Positions 45,396 to 54,413 are shown, counted from the stretch's first letter. The stretch is DNA of 64,000 nt from Flavobacteriales bacterium (GCA_016715895.1 JADJXH010000004.1:186001-250000), one strand, 5' to 3'. The notes: a model not told the origin generated them from the letters alone. Translations and numbers: made by a program.

Positions 45396-46100
45396 TCACG
45401 AGCTGCGCTCGGCGGCTTCGCGCCGGCGCACCTTCTCCTCCTTCAGCAGCATCTTGATGTCGCCCGCCAGGCGGCCCACCTCGGCCGTGCTGGTGCCATC
45501 GTAGTAGCCGCGGATGTGGCGGTCCTTGTCCACCAGCACGAACATCTCCGAGTGCAGGAAGCCGTCCGGGGCCATCACGTCCTCGCGGGCGGCCAGGAAG
45601 TAGCCTTCGCTGCCCAGCAGGTAGAGGTCGGCCTTGGGGCCGGTGAGGAACTTCCAGCGGGCGGTGTCGGCCTGGTGGCGGCGGGCGTAGGCGTTGAGCA
45701 CCTCGGCCGTGTCGTTCTCCGGGTCCACGGTGTGGCTCAGGAACACCACGTCATCGAAGGCCTCGTCGTCGAGCTTGAGCTGCAGCTGCTGCATCTGGCG
45801 CGTCATGCGCGGGCAGATGGTGGTGCAGCGGGTGAAGAAGAAGTCGACCACCAGGATGCGGCCCTCCACATCGCGGTCGCTGAAGGGGCGGCCGAACTGG
45901 TCGGTGAAGGCGAAGGGCGGCACGGTGAAGTAGGTGGTGTCGCCGGGGGCGTTCACCTCCTTGGGGCCGTAGTAGGGCAGAAAGGCGTAGCGGTGCTTCG
46001 CCAGCCCCAGGGCCGGTGCGAAGAACAGGAACAGGAGCAGGATGAAGAGCGGGATGCCGCCCAGGATGGCGAGCTTCTTCCAGCGTGGCGCGGGGCGCAT
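45396..46100 (-). CDS. SCO1/SenC family copper chaperone for cytochrome oxidase
   Basis: A membrane-anchored thioredoxin-fold protein, 234 residues, that delivers copper to the CuA site of cytochrome c oxidase. It has one N-terminal helix (about 11-30) and then the SCO domain with the copper motif C-TTI-CP in FFFTRCTTICPRM and the conserved histidine in DGFLHSEMFVLVD. The reading frame is normal in length. An ATG at 46100 is chosen, since the upstream nine codons overlap the subunit IV stop region without need. It is part of the oxidase run. Confidence 0.93.
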   Translation of the reverse strand: MRPAPRWKKLAILGGIPLFILLLFLFFAPALGLAKHRYAFLPYYGPKEVNAPGDTTYFTVPPFAFTDQFGRPFSDRDVEGRILVVDFFFTRCTTICPRMTRQMQQLQLKLDDEAFDDVVFLSHTVDPENDTAEVLNAYARRHQADTARWKFLTGPKADLYLLGSEGYFLAAREDVMAPDGFLHSEMFVLVDKDRHIRGYYDGTSTAEVGRLAGDIKMLLKEEKVRRREAAERSS

Positions 46101-46108
46101 CCCTCGGC

Positions 46109-46480
46109 TCAGAGGAACTGCGTCCACAGGCTGTGGACATAGTTCGACTCCCAGATGGCGATGAAGAGCAGGTACAGGATGAAGAGCGCGTAGGGCAGCA
46201 GGATGATCGCGCGGATGTTGCGGCGCTCATCGCCCAGGTGCATGAACACGGCCACGATGTAGCCCGCCTTCACCAGTGTGAGGACCACGTACAGCAGCTT
46301 GATGGTGTTCCACGCCGAGGCGTCGAACCACTCCTTCCAGTAGGCGCCCACGGCCACCTCGATGGTGGTGACCACGGCCAGCAGGCCGGTCACCTGCCAG
46401 ATCTTGCGGCGGATCCTGCGGCCCTCCTCCTCACCATGGTGGGCGTCCAGGCTGTACTCGATGATGTCGTCGCGCTCCAT
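46109..46480 (-). CDS. Cytochrome c oxidase subunit IV (prokaryotic type)
   Basis: A 123-residue protein with three transmembrane helices, the usual COX4_pro layout. A polar N-terminus (YSLDAHHGEEEGRRIRRKIW) precedes helix 1 (VTGLLAVVTTIEVAVGAYW). Helix 2 contains LLYVVLTLVKAGYIVAVFMHLGDE, the diagnostic K-A-x-x-V-x-x-x-F-M-H-L segment, and helix 3 is AIILLPYALFILYLLFIA. It sits 1 bp after the subunit III stop. Confidence 0.93.
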   Translation of the reverse strand: MERDDIIEYSLDAHHGEEEGRRIRRKIWQVTGLLAVVTTIEVAVGAYWKEWFDASAWNTIKLLYVVLTLVKAGYIVAVFMHLGDERRNIRAIILLPYALFILYLLFIAIWESNYVHSLWTQFL

Positions 46481-46481
46481 G

Positions 46482-47351
46482 TCAGAGGAGGTAGAAGAAG
46501 GTGAACACGAACACCCACACCAGGTCCACGAAGTGCCAGTACAGGCCGGCCTTCTCGACCATCTCGTAGTGGCCGCGGCGGTGGAAGACGCCCCGCATCA
46601 CCATCAGCAGCACGATGAGGTTGATGACCACGCCGCTGAAGACGTGGAAGCCGTGGAAGCCGGTGATGAAGAAGAAGAAGTTGGCGTACTGGGGGGGGCC
46701 GTACTCGTTGCGCACCATGTTGGCCCCGTCGATGTAGGCCACGCGCTCGTTCCAGAGGGCCAGGGCCTCGGCGCCCTCCACATGGGCATGGTCGCCCTCG
46801 GCGGGCTTGAGGTAGTGGCCGGGCAGCGCCTTCACCAGGTGGAAGCCCGGGGCATTGGCCGGGTCGTGCGTATCGTGCGTGTCGTTGTGCACCCAGTATC
46901 TGGCGCCGTCGGCCGTGGTGATGTAGCCGCCGCCGCCATGGATGAAGTGGCTCCACTCCCAGGCCTGGCTGCCCACGAAGAAGGCGCCGCCGATCACCGT
47001 GAGGAAGAGCCACTTGATGACGCCCTTCTTGTCCATCCGGTGCCCGGCCTCCACGGCCAGCACCATGGTGACGGAACTGAAGATGAGGATGGCCGTCATC
47101 AGGGCCACGTAGATCAGCGGGTAGTCGCCGTGGAGGAAGGGCAGGGCGCGGAACACCTCCTCGCCGATGGGCCAGGTGTCCGTGGTGGCGTGGCGGGCGA
47201 AGCCATAGGCCACCAGCAGGCCGGAGAAGGTGAGGGCGTCGGACACCAGGAAGAACCACATCATCATCTTCCCGTAGCTGATGCTGAACGGGGAGCGCCC
47301 GCCGCCCCAGAGGACGTCGTTGCTCAGTGCCTTGGTCGCTTCTCCTGCCAT
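46482..47351 (-). CDS. ctaE: Cytochrome c oxidase subunit III
   Basis: A 289-residue heme-copper oxidase subunit III with about seven helices. Family features are the KMMMWFFLVSDALTFSGLLVAY start, the QAWEWSHFI segment and the C-terminal FHGFHVFSGV and YWHFVDLVWVFVF. A hydrophilic insertion of about 65 residues (about 150-215) separates helices and is typical of the Bacteroidota form. A consensus promoter sits just upstream, in the 3' end of the second subunit III gene, so this gene may be expressed apart from ctaB. Confidence 0.94.
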   Translation of the reverse strand: MAGEATKALSNDVLWGGGRSPFSISYGKMMMWFFLVSDALTFSGLLVAYGFARHATTDTWPIGEEVFRALPFLHGDYPLIYVALMTAILIFSSVTMVLAVEAGHRMDKKGVIKWLFLTVIGGAFFVGSQAWEWSHFIHGGGGYITTADGARYWVHNDTHDTHDPANAPGFHLVKALPGHYLKPAEGDHAHVEGAEALALWNERVAYIDGANMVRNEYGPPQYANFFFFITGFHGFHVFSGVVINLIVLLMVMRGVFHRRGHYEMVEKAGLYWHFVDLVWVFVFTFFYLL

Positions 47352-47371
47352 GGGTTCCGTTTGTCCGGCCG

Positions 47372-47403
47372 CAAACCTAGTGAACGAAGGTCAAGAACAA
47401 AAA
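47372..47403 (-). promoter_or_regulatory. Strong-consensus promoter upstream of ctaE
   Basis: Reverse-strand TTTTTG and TAGGTTTG are separated by 18 nt, the best full match in the window to the Bacteroidota -33/-7 pair (TTTG-N19-TAnnTTTG). It lies in the 3' end of the preceding subunit III-like gene and 20 nt before the ctaE start. Confidence 0.75.
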
Positions 47404-48105
47404 GAGGTAGACCCACAGGATGCCCAGGAAGTGCCAGTACATGGTACCGGCCCACAAACCGGCGTGGTCGGCCTGGGTGTAGGCGCCGCGGGCGGCCAGC
47501 ACGAGCATCACCACAAGGCTCACCAGACCCAGGCCCAGGTGGGCCAGGTGGGCGGCCGTGAGGGCGTAGATGTAGGAGCTGGCCGTGTTCTTCTGCTCAT
47601 CCAGATCGGCGTTCAATGCGGTCCGGCGCTGGGTGTCGTCCGGCATGTAGAACTTGCCATCCTCCAGCACCAGTTCCTGGCCCTGATGGCGGATCGTCCA
47701 GTCCTGGCCGTAGGTGCCGGTGTTCTGGAGCACCTTGCCCACCACGAAGTTGCCCTTGTCCACCAGCTGGCCCCAACCTTGGAACTGGCTGACGGTGAAG
47801 CCGATGCCGAAGGCCAGCGTGAAGGCGATCAGGAGCGGCACGCCGCCCATCTCGCCGCGGCGGACCCGCGTCAGGGCCATCTGGATGAAGAGGCTGCTGA
47901 CAGCGATGCACCCGGTGCTCACCAGGAAGGCATCGGGCAGGCGGATGTCCACCCAGTAGCCTCCGCTCATGCTCACCACGTAGGCGCTGGTGAGCCCCGC
48001 GAAGAACATCACGATGGCGAAGAGCAGAAGCCAGGTGAGGAGCTTGCGGGCCTTGAGCTTGCGCGGAAGGTCCTCGATGGCCGGGGAGTAGGTGAAGGTG
48101 GTCAT
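47377..48105 (-). CDS. Cytochrome c oxidase subunit III-like protein (second copy)
   Basis: A shorter subunit III relative of 242 residues. It has about five helices, a conserved core (LLLFAIVMFFAGLTSAYVV, YIYALTAAHLAHLGLGL and GLWAGTMYWHFLGILWVYLFLF) and a 60-residue polar loop (about 130-190). Pairs of subunit III genes are normal in Flavobacteriales oxidase clusters; the division of labour is not known. It overlaps ctaB by 4 bp. Confidence 0.9.
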   Translation of the reverse strand: MTTFTYSPAIEDLPRKLKARKLLTWLLLFAIVMFFAGLTSAYVVSMSGGYWVDIRLPDAFLVSTGCIAVSSLFIQMALTRVRRGEMGGVPLLIAFTLAFGIGFTVSQFQGWGQLVDKGNFVVGKVLQNTGTYGQDWTIRHQGQELVLEDGKFYMPDDTQRRTALNADLDEQKNTASSYIYALTAAHLAHLGLGLVSLVVMLVLAARGAYTQADHAGLWAGTMYWHFLGILWVYLFLFLTFVH

Positions 48106-48992
48106 GAGCGGTCCAGCACGTAGGCGAGCTGCACCGCCGGGAGGTAGAGGAAGCTGGCGAACATCAGGCGTCGGGCCTGGCGCGTGTCGCCGGTGCGGTA
48201 GAGCTTCCAGGCGGGCACCAGCATCACCAGGCCGGCCACGATGGCCACGACCGGCGCCACGGTCCCCACACGATCGAACACCCAGGGCAGCATGCCGACG
48301 GGGATAACGAACAAGGTGTACAAAAGGATCAGGAAGGCGCTGGACCGGTCACGCTCCCCGCTGGGCAACAGGCGGAAGCCGGCGCGGGCGTAATCGTCGT
48401 GCAGCACCCAGGCGATGGCCCAGAAGTGGGGGAACTGCCACATGAACTGGCCGGCGAAGAGCAGGCCGGGGGTGAGCCCGAACTGGCCGGTGGCGGCCAC
48501 ATGGCCGAGCATGGGCGGAAAGGCACCGGGGAAGGCCCCCACGAACACGGCCCAGGGGCTGAGGCGCTTCATCGGGGTGTAGAGGGCCACGTACATGAAG
48601 AGGCTCAGCAGCCCGAGGATGGCGGTGAGCACCCCGAAGGCCGCCCACAGCATCCACAGGCCGGCGATGCCCGCCGCAGTGGCCAGCACCAGGGCGGTGG
48701 TCACGCTCATGCTGCCGCGCACCAGGGGCCGTTCGGCGGTGCGCTGCATCAGCGCGTCGGTGTTCAGCTCCCACACCTGGTTGAAGGCGTTGCTGGCCCC
48801 GGTGACCAGGGTGCCGGCGAGCAGCAGCAGCAGCAGGCCGCCCACGTCGAGCGCGCCGGCCGGGCTGCCCATCCAATAGCCGAGACCGGCGGAGAAGACC
48901 ACCAGGCTGGCCAGGCGCAGTTTGAACAAGGCGGCCGCGTCGCGCAACAGGCCCACGGGGGCGGTGACGGCGGTGGCGGAGGAGCGCTGCAC
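48102..48992 (-). CDS. ctaB: Protoheme IX farnesyltransferase (heme O synthase)
   Basis: CtaB/CyoE converts heme b into heme o by adding a farnesyl group, a step needed for aa3- or bo3-type oxidases. The product is 296 residues with about eight to nine helices. Its prenyl-diphosphate/Mg motif is visible in NAFNQVWELNTDALMQRTAERP, with the N-x3-E-x3-D-x2-M-x-R-T pattern. It starts the oxidase-assembly run with a GTG at 48992; no ATG is available before the first helix, and a TACCTTTG element lies 28 nt upstream. Confidence 0.95.
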   Translation of the reverse strand: MQRSSATAVTAPVGLLRDAAALFKLRLASLVVFSAGLGYWMGSPAGALDVGGLLLLLLAGTLVTGASNAFNQVWELNTDALMQRTAERPLVRGSMSVTTALVLATAAGIAGLWMLWAAFGVLTAILGLLSLFMYVALYTPMKRLSPWAVFVGAFPGAFPPMLGHVAATGQFGLTPGLLFAGQFMWQFPHFWAIAWVLHDDYARAGFRLLPSGERDRSSAFLILLYTLFVIPVGMLPWVFDRVGTVAPVVAIVAGLVMLVPAWKLYRTGDTRQARRLMFASFLYLPAVQLAYVLDRS

Positions 48993-49020
48993 GGGGAGGC
49001 GGGGGTGTTCCGGAGCGGCG

Positions 49021-49028
49021 CAAAGGTA
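49021..49028 (-). promoter_or_regulatory. -7 promoter element of ctaB
   Basis: Reverse-strand TACCTTTG, a perfect TAnnTTTG match, lies 28 nt before the ctaB start in the 57-bp gap to the Wzi-like gene. It probably drives ctaB and the genes after it. Confidence 0.6.
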
Positions 49029-49049
49029 GCCCTTCGGCCGGCTCGCGGC

Positions 49050-50648
49050 TCAGGGCCTTCCGGTGCGCAGCTGCTGGTCGGTGTAGCGGTCGCGGAAGGT
49101 GGCGGCGATGCCGACGCGCACCCAGTGCTGCACCTGGGTCTCCCCCAGCTCGGGCACGAAGGAGCGGAACACATAGGCCGCCTCCAGCTGCAGGCCGGCC
49201 CGCTCGCTGAGCACATAGGCGCCGCGCAGCTCGTTGTGCAGCAGGTTGGCCTGCACCGGCGCCGCCAGGTAGAAGCCGTAGTTCTCCAGACGGCCTTCGG
49301 CATCGCGTACCGGGCGGTCCTTCTCCGGGCGGTACAGGTCGCTGCCCCAGGAGTAGAGGCCGGTGTCCACCCCCATCACCGCGAAGCTGATGTGCTCCCG
49401 CAGGCTCCAGCGCCCGCGCCGCCAATCCACGATGGCGAGCGACTCGTGGAAGTTGCTGCCGTAGGGGTGCGCCAGCGGCTGGGCGAAGTGGGCGTGGTTC
49501 TGCCGCGTATCGCTGTGGGTGTACATGAAGGGCCGCACGTAGTTGAACTCCAGCCGCACATCGAGCCCCTTCACCTTGAACGCGTCATAGGAGATCCAGC
49601 CGAGCTGGAAGCCCTGCTTGTTGGCGAACCAGCCCTCCCCGCCGCGCACCTCGCGCAGCAGGAATTCGTCCAGCACCAGCTGGCTGTAGAACAGGCTCTG
49701 CCAGCCGGCCTTGATGTTGAGGGCGAAGCCGAGGATGGCGTTGTCCGGCGAGCCCAGCCCGAACTCGATCGGGCGATAGAAGATCACCGGGTTCCAGTAG
49801 TTGAAGTCGAAGCCTCGGGGGTAGTTCGGGTCGTTGTCCTGCCAGATCACCGCCTCGAAGAGCCCGAAGTTGATCCGCGGGGTCACGTTGTAGCTGAGGT
49901 AGTGCATGCTGGTGGCCTTCCGCTGGAACCGGCGGGGCACCCCGTCCGCGCCACGGATGTCGTCCATCAGGGCGTAGAGGTTCACATAGCGCACCTTCCA
50001 GAAGGTGGTGGCGATGCGCAGATAGGGGTAGCTGGTGGCGTTGTCCGACAGCATCAGCGAGCGATGGCCCTCGCCCCAGAAGTTGCGGCCGCGCCCCACG
50101 GTGATGTTGAAGTAGGTGGAGGTGGTCCAGTTGAGGTGGGCGTTCCAGTCGTAGTGCGCGTAGGTGGGCGCGGTGCCGTAGGCGTAGCCCTCGGAGGGGG
50201 CGGCCCCGGAGGCCTGCACCAGGGTGTCCAGGTGGGCGGGAAAGCGTTCCAGCCAGCCCATGCCGTCGGCGTGCAGGGTCAGCGAGGGATGCAGGTCCAC
50301 CTCGGCCCAGCCGCCGGCGCCCAGGCGGTAGGCCGGGTCGGTGGTGCGGGCGCTGGAGAGGCCACCGAGCAGGTCCACGAGCGGGGCACCACGGAAGCGG
50401 CCGCTGTCGCCACGGGCCCAGCGGTCCAGGAAGGGCAGCGCACCGGGGCGCGGCATCGTGTCGGCACCGGGCAGGGCGGCGAGGTCGCTGCGCAGGTAGG
50501 GCCGAACGGCGGTGTGCTGGTCGCCCTTCCAGCGGTGCAGGGCGGCGGCATAGGGGGCCTCCAGGGTACGGCTCAGGGGGAAGAGGCCCGGCTGGGCGGA
50601 AGCGGCAGTGGCCCACAGCAGCAGGCCGGACAGGAGCAGCGGCCTCAT
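49050..50648 (-). CDS. Wzi/capsule-assembly-like outer-membrane protein (1)
   Basis: A 532-residue exported protein predicted to be an outer-membrane barrel of the Wzi capsule-assembly class. The signal peptide (ending ATAASAQ) is followed by barrel-type strands; NITVGRGRNFWGEGHRSLMLSD and LAHPYGSNFHESLA are shared with the second Wzi-like protein at 51770-53332. Wzi binds capsular polysaccharide at the cell surface, and the neighbouring sugar-phosphate transferase and GDP-fucose genes fit that role. The ATG at 50648 overlaps the stop of the transferase gene by 4 bp. Confidence 0.8.
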   Translation of the reverse strand: MRPLLLSGLLLWATAASAQPGLFPLSRTLEAPYAAALHRWKGDQHTAVRPYLRSDLAALPGADTMPRPGALPFLDRWARGDSGRFRGAPLVDLLGGLSSARTTDPAYRLGAGGWAEVDLHPSLTLHADGMGWLERFPAHLDTLVQASGAAPSEGYAYGTAPTYAHYDWNAHLNWTTSTYFNITVGRGRNFWGEGHRSLMLSDNATSYPYLRIATTFWKVRYVNLYALMDDIRGADGVPRRFQRKATSMHYLSYNVTPRINFGLFEAVIWQDNDPNYPRGFDFNYWNPVIFYRPIEFGLGSPDNAILGFALNIKAGWQSLFYSQLVLDEFLLREVRGGEGWFANKQGFQLGWISYDAFKVKGLDVRLEFNYVRPFMYTHSDTRQNHAHFAQPLAHPYGSNFHESLAIVDWRRGRWSLREHISFAVMGVDTGLYSWGSDLYRPEKDRPVRDAEGRLENYGFYLAAPVQANLLHNELRGAYVLSERAGLQLEAAYVFRSFVPELGETQVQHWVRVGIAATFRDRYTDQQLRTGRP

Positions 50649-51763
50649 GGCGTGGCGCGCCGCTGTGGCAGGGCGAAGGGCAGCAGCGCGAGCACCACGG
50701 CCGTGCTGCCCAGCACCATCAGGCCCACATTGGGGTGCCACTTGCGGGTGAGCAGGCTGAGCCCGATGATGGTGAGGGCGTAGGCGTAGAGGGCGAACGT
50801 GGTGCGGCGGTGGCCCAGGCCCATGTCCATCAGGCGGTGGTGGATGTGGTTGCGGTCGGCGGCCAGGGGCGACACCCCGCGGGCGGTGCGCACGATGAAG
50901 ATGCGCAGCGTGTCCACCAGCGGGTAGGCGATGACGGCCATGGTGAAGATGGGCGTGGGGATCTGCCGCAGCGGCAGCGGCAGGCGGCTGGTGTCGTGGT
51001 CCACCACCTTCATGGCCAGCACGGCGATGATGGCGCCGATGATCAGCGAGCCACTGTCGCCCATGAAGATGCGCGCCGGGTGGAAGTTGAACACCAGGAA
51101 GCCCACCAGCGCGCCGGCCAGCACGAAGGCCAGCAGGCTCAGGGCGATGTCACCGGCCATGTACAGCCACACACCGTAGACCGTGGCGGCGATGAGGCCG
51201 ATGCCGCCCGCCAGGCCGTCCACCCCGTCGATCAGGTTGAAGGCGTTCACCAGCACCACGTAGGTGAAGAAGCTCAGCGCGATGCTCATCGCCGTGGGCA
51301 GCTCGTACACGCCGAACAGGCCGTGCATGTCGGTGATGCGGATGTCGGCGGTGATCACCAGGATGTAGCCCACGATCATGTGGCCCACCAGCTTCTTCAC
51401 GGGGCTGAAGCCGATGATGTCGTCCTTGACGCCGATGAAGAAGAGCAGCACCATGGCCGCCAGCACGAACTTGAAGTCCTTGTAGGCCTGCCCCATGGCC
51501 TGGTAGAGGGCCTTGTAGCCCTCACCGTCCTCGCCGATCAGGGCGGCCTGAGGGAACCAGAGGGCATAGGAGAAGATGACGGCGGCGAAGATGATGATGC
51601 CGCCGATGGTGGGCACGCTGCGGTGGTGCACCTTGCGCGCATCGCCGGGCTCGTCCACCAGGTGCTTCAGCCGGGCCACCTTGATGAGGCTGGGCATGGT
51701 GAAGAGCACCACGATGAAGGCCGTCACCGCGCCGAGGATCAGGATGTAGCCGTGCTCCTTCAT
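50645..51763 (-). CDS. Polyprenyl-phosphate sugar-1-phosphate transferase (WecA/MraY family)
   Basis: This enzyme moves a sugar-1-phosphate (often GlcNAc-1-phosphate) from UDP-sugar to undecaprenyl phosphate, starting polysaccharide or glycan synthesis at the membrane. The product is 372 residues with about eleven helices. Family motifs are present: the KDDIIGF acidic pair, NAFNLIDGVDGLAGG, the GDSGSL site and the cytosolic NHIHHRL histidine motif. The exact sugar cannot be read from sequence; WecA-type is favoured over MraY because of the HIHHRL form and lack of a cell-division context. It is flanked by the two Wzi-like genes. Confidence 0.92.
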   Translation of the reverse strand: MKEHGYILILGAVTAFIVVLFTMPSLIKVARLKHLVDEPGDARKVHHRSVPTIGGIIIFAAVIFSYALWFPQAALIGEDGEGYKALYQAMGQAYKDFKFVLAAMVLLFFIGVKDDIIGFSPVKKLVGHMIVGYILVITADIRITDMHGLFGVYELPTAMSIALSFFTYVVLVNAFNLIDGVDGLAGGIGLIAATVYGVWLYMAGDIALSLLAFVLAGALVGFLVFNFHPARIFMGDSGSLIIGAIIAVLAMKVVDHDTSRLPLPLRQIPTPIFTMAVIAYPLVDTLRIFIVRTARGVSPLAADRNHIHHRLMDMGLGHRRTTFALYAYALTIIGLSLLTRKWHPNVGLMVLGSTAVVLALLPFALPQRRATP

Positions 51764-51769
51764 GGGCGG

Positions 51770-53332
51770 TCAAAAGTCGGCATACCGGTTGAACAGCGCC
51801 ATGCGGAAGGCGGCGTAGAGGTGGCCGCTGTTCTGTTGGTCGGGCGCCGGGCTCAGGTCGCGCATCGAGTAGCCGATGGTGAACCGCATGTTGCTCATTT
51901 GGTTGATGAGGTAGCTGGCGTTGAGCTCCAGGTAGGTGAGCTGGCGGACGATGGGCCCGTCCGGCAGGGCCGAGAGCTGATCGGGCAGCAGCAGGTCGCT
52001 GCCATGGTTGGCGGCCAGGCTGTCGGGGCCGTCCGTGCGATAGGTGGCCAGGTTCAGCTTGGCCTGCAGCAGCACCTTGCCGCGGATGCGATGGTCCAGG
52101 ATCACGACGGCCTCGTCGAAGTTCGCGCCGTACGGATGCGCCAGGGGCTGCTGCGTGTGGGTGTACGCGGTGAGCGCATCCCGCTGCATGTACAGGAAGG
52201 GCTGGGCGCTGTTGTACTCGGCCTGCAGGTGCATGTCGAGGCCGAAGAGGTCGAACCAGCGGAAACCGGCCTGCCAACCGTAGCGACCAGGCTTGTCGGT
52301 GACGCCCTGGCCGTACACGTACAGCTTGTCGGTGAGCTTCACGCGCAGGTCGAGGCCCAGCACCTGCTTGTGGTCGCCGTCAAAGCCGTTCACCAGCGTG
52401 TTGATGCCGATCACCGGGTTCAGGGTGAGGGCGTTGAACGGGCGCACGCCGCTGCTGTCGATGCGCTTGAAGATCGTGGCCTCGAAGAGGCCGACCGTCA
52501 CGCGTCCCAGGTCGAGGCTCAGGTGGGTGAAGGTGGCGCGCTTCCACAGGAAGAGGCTCTCACTGCTCTCGCCGGTGGGCAGGCGTTGGAGCATGTTGAG
52601 CTGGGCGTAGATCGTGCTGTACTGCAGGCGGTCCTTCCAGCCCAGGTGGCTCAGCTTCAGGAAGGGATAGGTGGGGCTGGCATCGCTCAGCAGCATGCTC
52701 CGGTAGCCGTGGCCCACCTGGTGGCGCCCCTGTCCCAGCTGCACGTTCAGCCAGCGGCGCGGCGTCCAGCTCACGTTGCCCATGGCCCAGGCGTAGTCGA
52801 AGGCACGGCCGTTGAAGGGTTTCACCCGGGCCTCGCCGGGCACCACGCCCAGCTCGCGGGTCCTGTTCCACAGGTATTGCGGATAGATGGCCTGGTTCTC
52901 GAAGAAGGCGGTCTGGAAGGAGAAGCGCGGGCCCAGGTCCCCGGCGACCCAGAAGCCGCGCGTGTTGCGGTAGAAGCGGGTGGTGTCGGCGAAACGGCTC
53001 TGGTCGCGGAAGTCCTGACCGAGCTGGAGGTCGAGCATCAGGTCGGCGTGCAGGCGCACACCCTTCTTACGCACCTGCAGCAGGTGGCGGCGGAAGAGCA
53101 CCTCGGTGAGCCAGTAGTAGCGCCGGGTGCTGTCGGGGCGGAAGCCCATCACACCGGTGAGGTCGGCGCGGCTCTGGATCACGGGCTTCAGCCCGGTGTG
53201 GATGCGCGCGGTGCGGCAGGCCGCGCTGCGTTCCACGTCCAGGTAGATGTCGCGCTGCAGGGGGATGTCGTTCTGCTGGGCGGCGACGCGCAGGGCCAGG
53301 GGCAGCAGCAAGAGGAGCAGGCGGCGGCGCAT
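51770..53332 (-). CDS. Wzi/capsule-assembly-like outer-membrane protein (2)
   Basis: A 520-residue paralog of the first Wzi-like protein. The signal peptide (MRRRLLLLLLPLALRVAAQ) precedes a barrel with matching marks: LNVQLGQGRHQVGHGYRSMLLSD, TVGLFEATIF and LAHPYGANFDEAVVIL. It lies 6 bp before the transferase gene on the same strand, so the order is Wzi-like 2, transferase, Wzi-like 1. A TACCTTCG element (53350-53357, reverse) lies 17 nt upstream. The ATG at 53332 is chosen for the signal peptide. Confidence 0.8.
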   Translation of the reverse strand: MRRRLLLLLLPLALRVAAQQNDIPLQRDIYLDVERSAACRTARIHTGLKPVIQSRADLTGVMGFRPDSTRRYYWLTEVLFRRHLLQVRKKGVRLHADLMLDLQLGQDFRDQSRFADTTRFYRNTRGFWVAGDLGPRFSFQTAFFENQAIYPQYLWNRTRELGVVPGEARVKPFNGRAFDYAWAMGNVSWTPRRWLNVQLGQGRHQVGHGYRSMLLSDASPTYPFLKLSHLGWKDRLQYSTIYAQLNMLQRLPTGESSESLFLWKRATFTHLSLDLGRVTVGLFEATIFKRIDSSGVRPFNALTLNPVIGINTLVNGFDGDHKQVLGLDLRVKLTDKLYVYGQGVTDKPGRYGWQAGFRWFDLFGLDMHLQAEYNSAQPFLYMQRDALTAYTHTQQPLAHPYGANFDEAVVILDHRIRGKVLLQAKLNLATYRTDGPDSLAANHGSDLLLPDQLSALPDGPIVRQLTYLELNASYLINQMSNMRFTIGYSMRDLSPAPDQQNSGHLYAAFRMALFNRYADF

Positions 53333-53366
53333 CAGCGGGGAAGGCCCGCCGAAGGTAGCCGATGCC

Positions 53367-53396
53367 GGAAAAGCAAAAGCCCCGGCGGACCGGGGC
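53367..53396 (-). terminator. Intrinsic terminator after fcl
   Basis: On the reverse strand GCCCCGG-TCCG-CCGGGGC (53379-53396) forms a perfect 7-bp stem followed by TTTTGCTTTT. It ends the cysQ-gmd-fcl unit 24 nt past the fcl stop and is the best classical terminator in the window besides the riboswitch one. Confidence 0.88.
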
Positions 53397-53420
53397 CTCG
53401 ATGCGTTCATGGTCCAGGCC

Positions 53421-54359
53421 TCACACCTTCGCCAGCTCGCTCTTGGCGAACTCGGCGTACACGGCGGTGATGCCCTCGCGCAGCCCGATGCGGTGCTTCC
53501 ACCCCAGGTTGTGCAGGCGGCCCACGTCCATCAGCTTGCGCGGGGTGCCATCGGGCTTCTCGGTGTTCCACTTCAGTTCACCGGTGTAGCCCACGATCTC
53601 CTTGATCATTTCGGCCAGGGCCTTGATGGTGAGGTCCTCGCCCGTGCCGATGTTCAGGAAGAGCTCCTCGTCGTAGTTCTTCATGAGGAAGTAGCAGGCA
53701 TCGGCGAGGTCGTCCACATGGAGGAACTCGCGCATGGGCGAACCCGTGCCCCACACCTCCACGCTCGGCGCGACCGTCACCTTGGCGGTGTGGAACTTGC
53801 GGATGAGCGCCGGCAGCACGTGGCTGTTGTTGAGGTCGTAGTTGTCGTTGGGCCCATAGAGGTTCGTGGGCATCGCACTGATGTAGTTGCACCCGTACTG
53901 GCGGCGGTAGCTCTCGGCCAGCTTGATGCCTGCGATCTTGGCGATGGCGTAGGGCTCGTTGGTCTGCTCCAGCAGGCCGGTGAGCAGGCTCTCCTCCTTA
54001 AGCGGCTGGGGCGCCATCTTCGGATAGATGCACGAGGAGCCCAGGAAGAGCAGCTTCTTCACCCCGTGCTCGTAGGCCGAGTGGATGATGTTGCTCTCGA
54101 TCATCAGGTTCTCGTACAGGAACTGGGCGCGGTACACGTTGTTGGCGTGGATGCCTCCCACCTTGGCCGCGGCGAGGTACACGTACGCGGGTTTCTCCTG
54201 GGCGAAGAAGTCGCGCACGGCCTGCTGCTCCTTCAGGTCGAGCTCCTTGCTGGTGCGCACCACGATGTTGGTGTGGCCCTCGGCCTGCAGCTTGCGCACG
54301 ATGGCGCTGCCCACCATGCCGCGGTGGCCGGCCACGTAGATCTTGTCTTGCTTGTTCAT
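53421..54359 (-). CDS. fcl: GDP-L-fucose synthase
   Basis: This bifunctional epimerase/reductase converts GDP-4-keto-6-deoxymannose to GDP-L-fucose using NADPH. The product is 312 residues, normal length. It has the Rossmann start [18 protein letters not shown], the Ser in [10 protein letters not shown], and the catalytic Tyr-x3-Lys in [13 protein letters not shown]. It uses the product of gmd, encoded just upstream, supplying fucose for surface polysaccharide or glycoprotein. An in-frame ATG nine codons earlier (54386) would read through the palindrome at 54367-54384; the inner ATG is preferred. Confidence 0.95.
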   Translation of the reverse strand: MNKQDKIYVAGHRGMVGSAIVRKLQAEGHTNIVVRTSKELDLKEQQAVRDFFAQEKPAYVYLAAAKVGGIHANNVYRAQFLYENLMIESNIIHSAYEHGVKKLLFLGSSCIYPKMAPQPLKEESLLTGLLEQTNEPYAIAKIAGIKLAESYRRQYGCNYISAMPTNLYGPNDNYDLNNSHVLPALIRKFHTAKVTVAPSVEVWGTGSPMREFLHVDDLADACYFLMKNYDEELFLNIGTGEDLTIKALAEMIKEIVGYTGELKWNTEKPDGTPRKLMDVGRLHNLGWKHRIGLREGITAVYAEFAKSELAKV

Positions 54360-54366
54360 CTGTCGG

Positions 54367-54384
54367 GGCGACGTTAACGTCGCC
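54367..54384. repeat. 18-bp perfect palindrome upstream of fcl
   Basis: GGCGACGTTAACGTCGCC is fully self-complementary and lies 7 nt upstream of the fcl start codon. With flanking CCATGG and TCGGGG it matches the element before gmd (55588-55606). Confidence 0.9.
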
Positions 54385-54413
54385 ATGGATTTGAGGATCT
54401 CATCAAAAGGCGT

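Noticed and set aside
50735..53470. 911-codon open frame opposite the transferase and Wzi-like genes
   Set aside because: Covers parts of several genes and their gaps, no start context and no recognisable domain.
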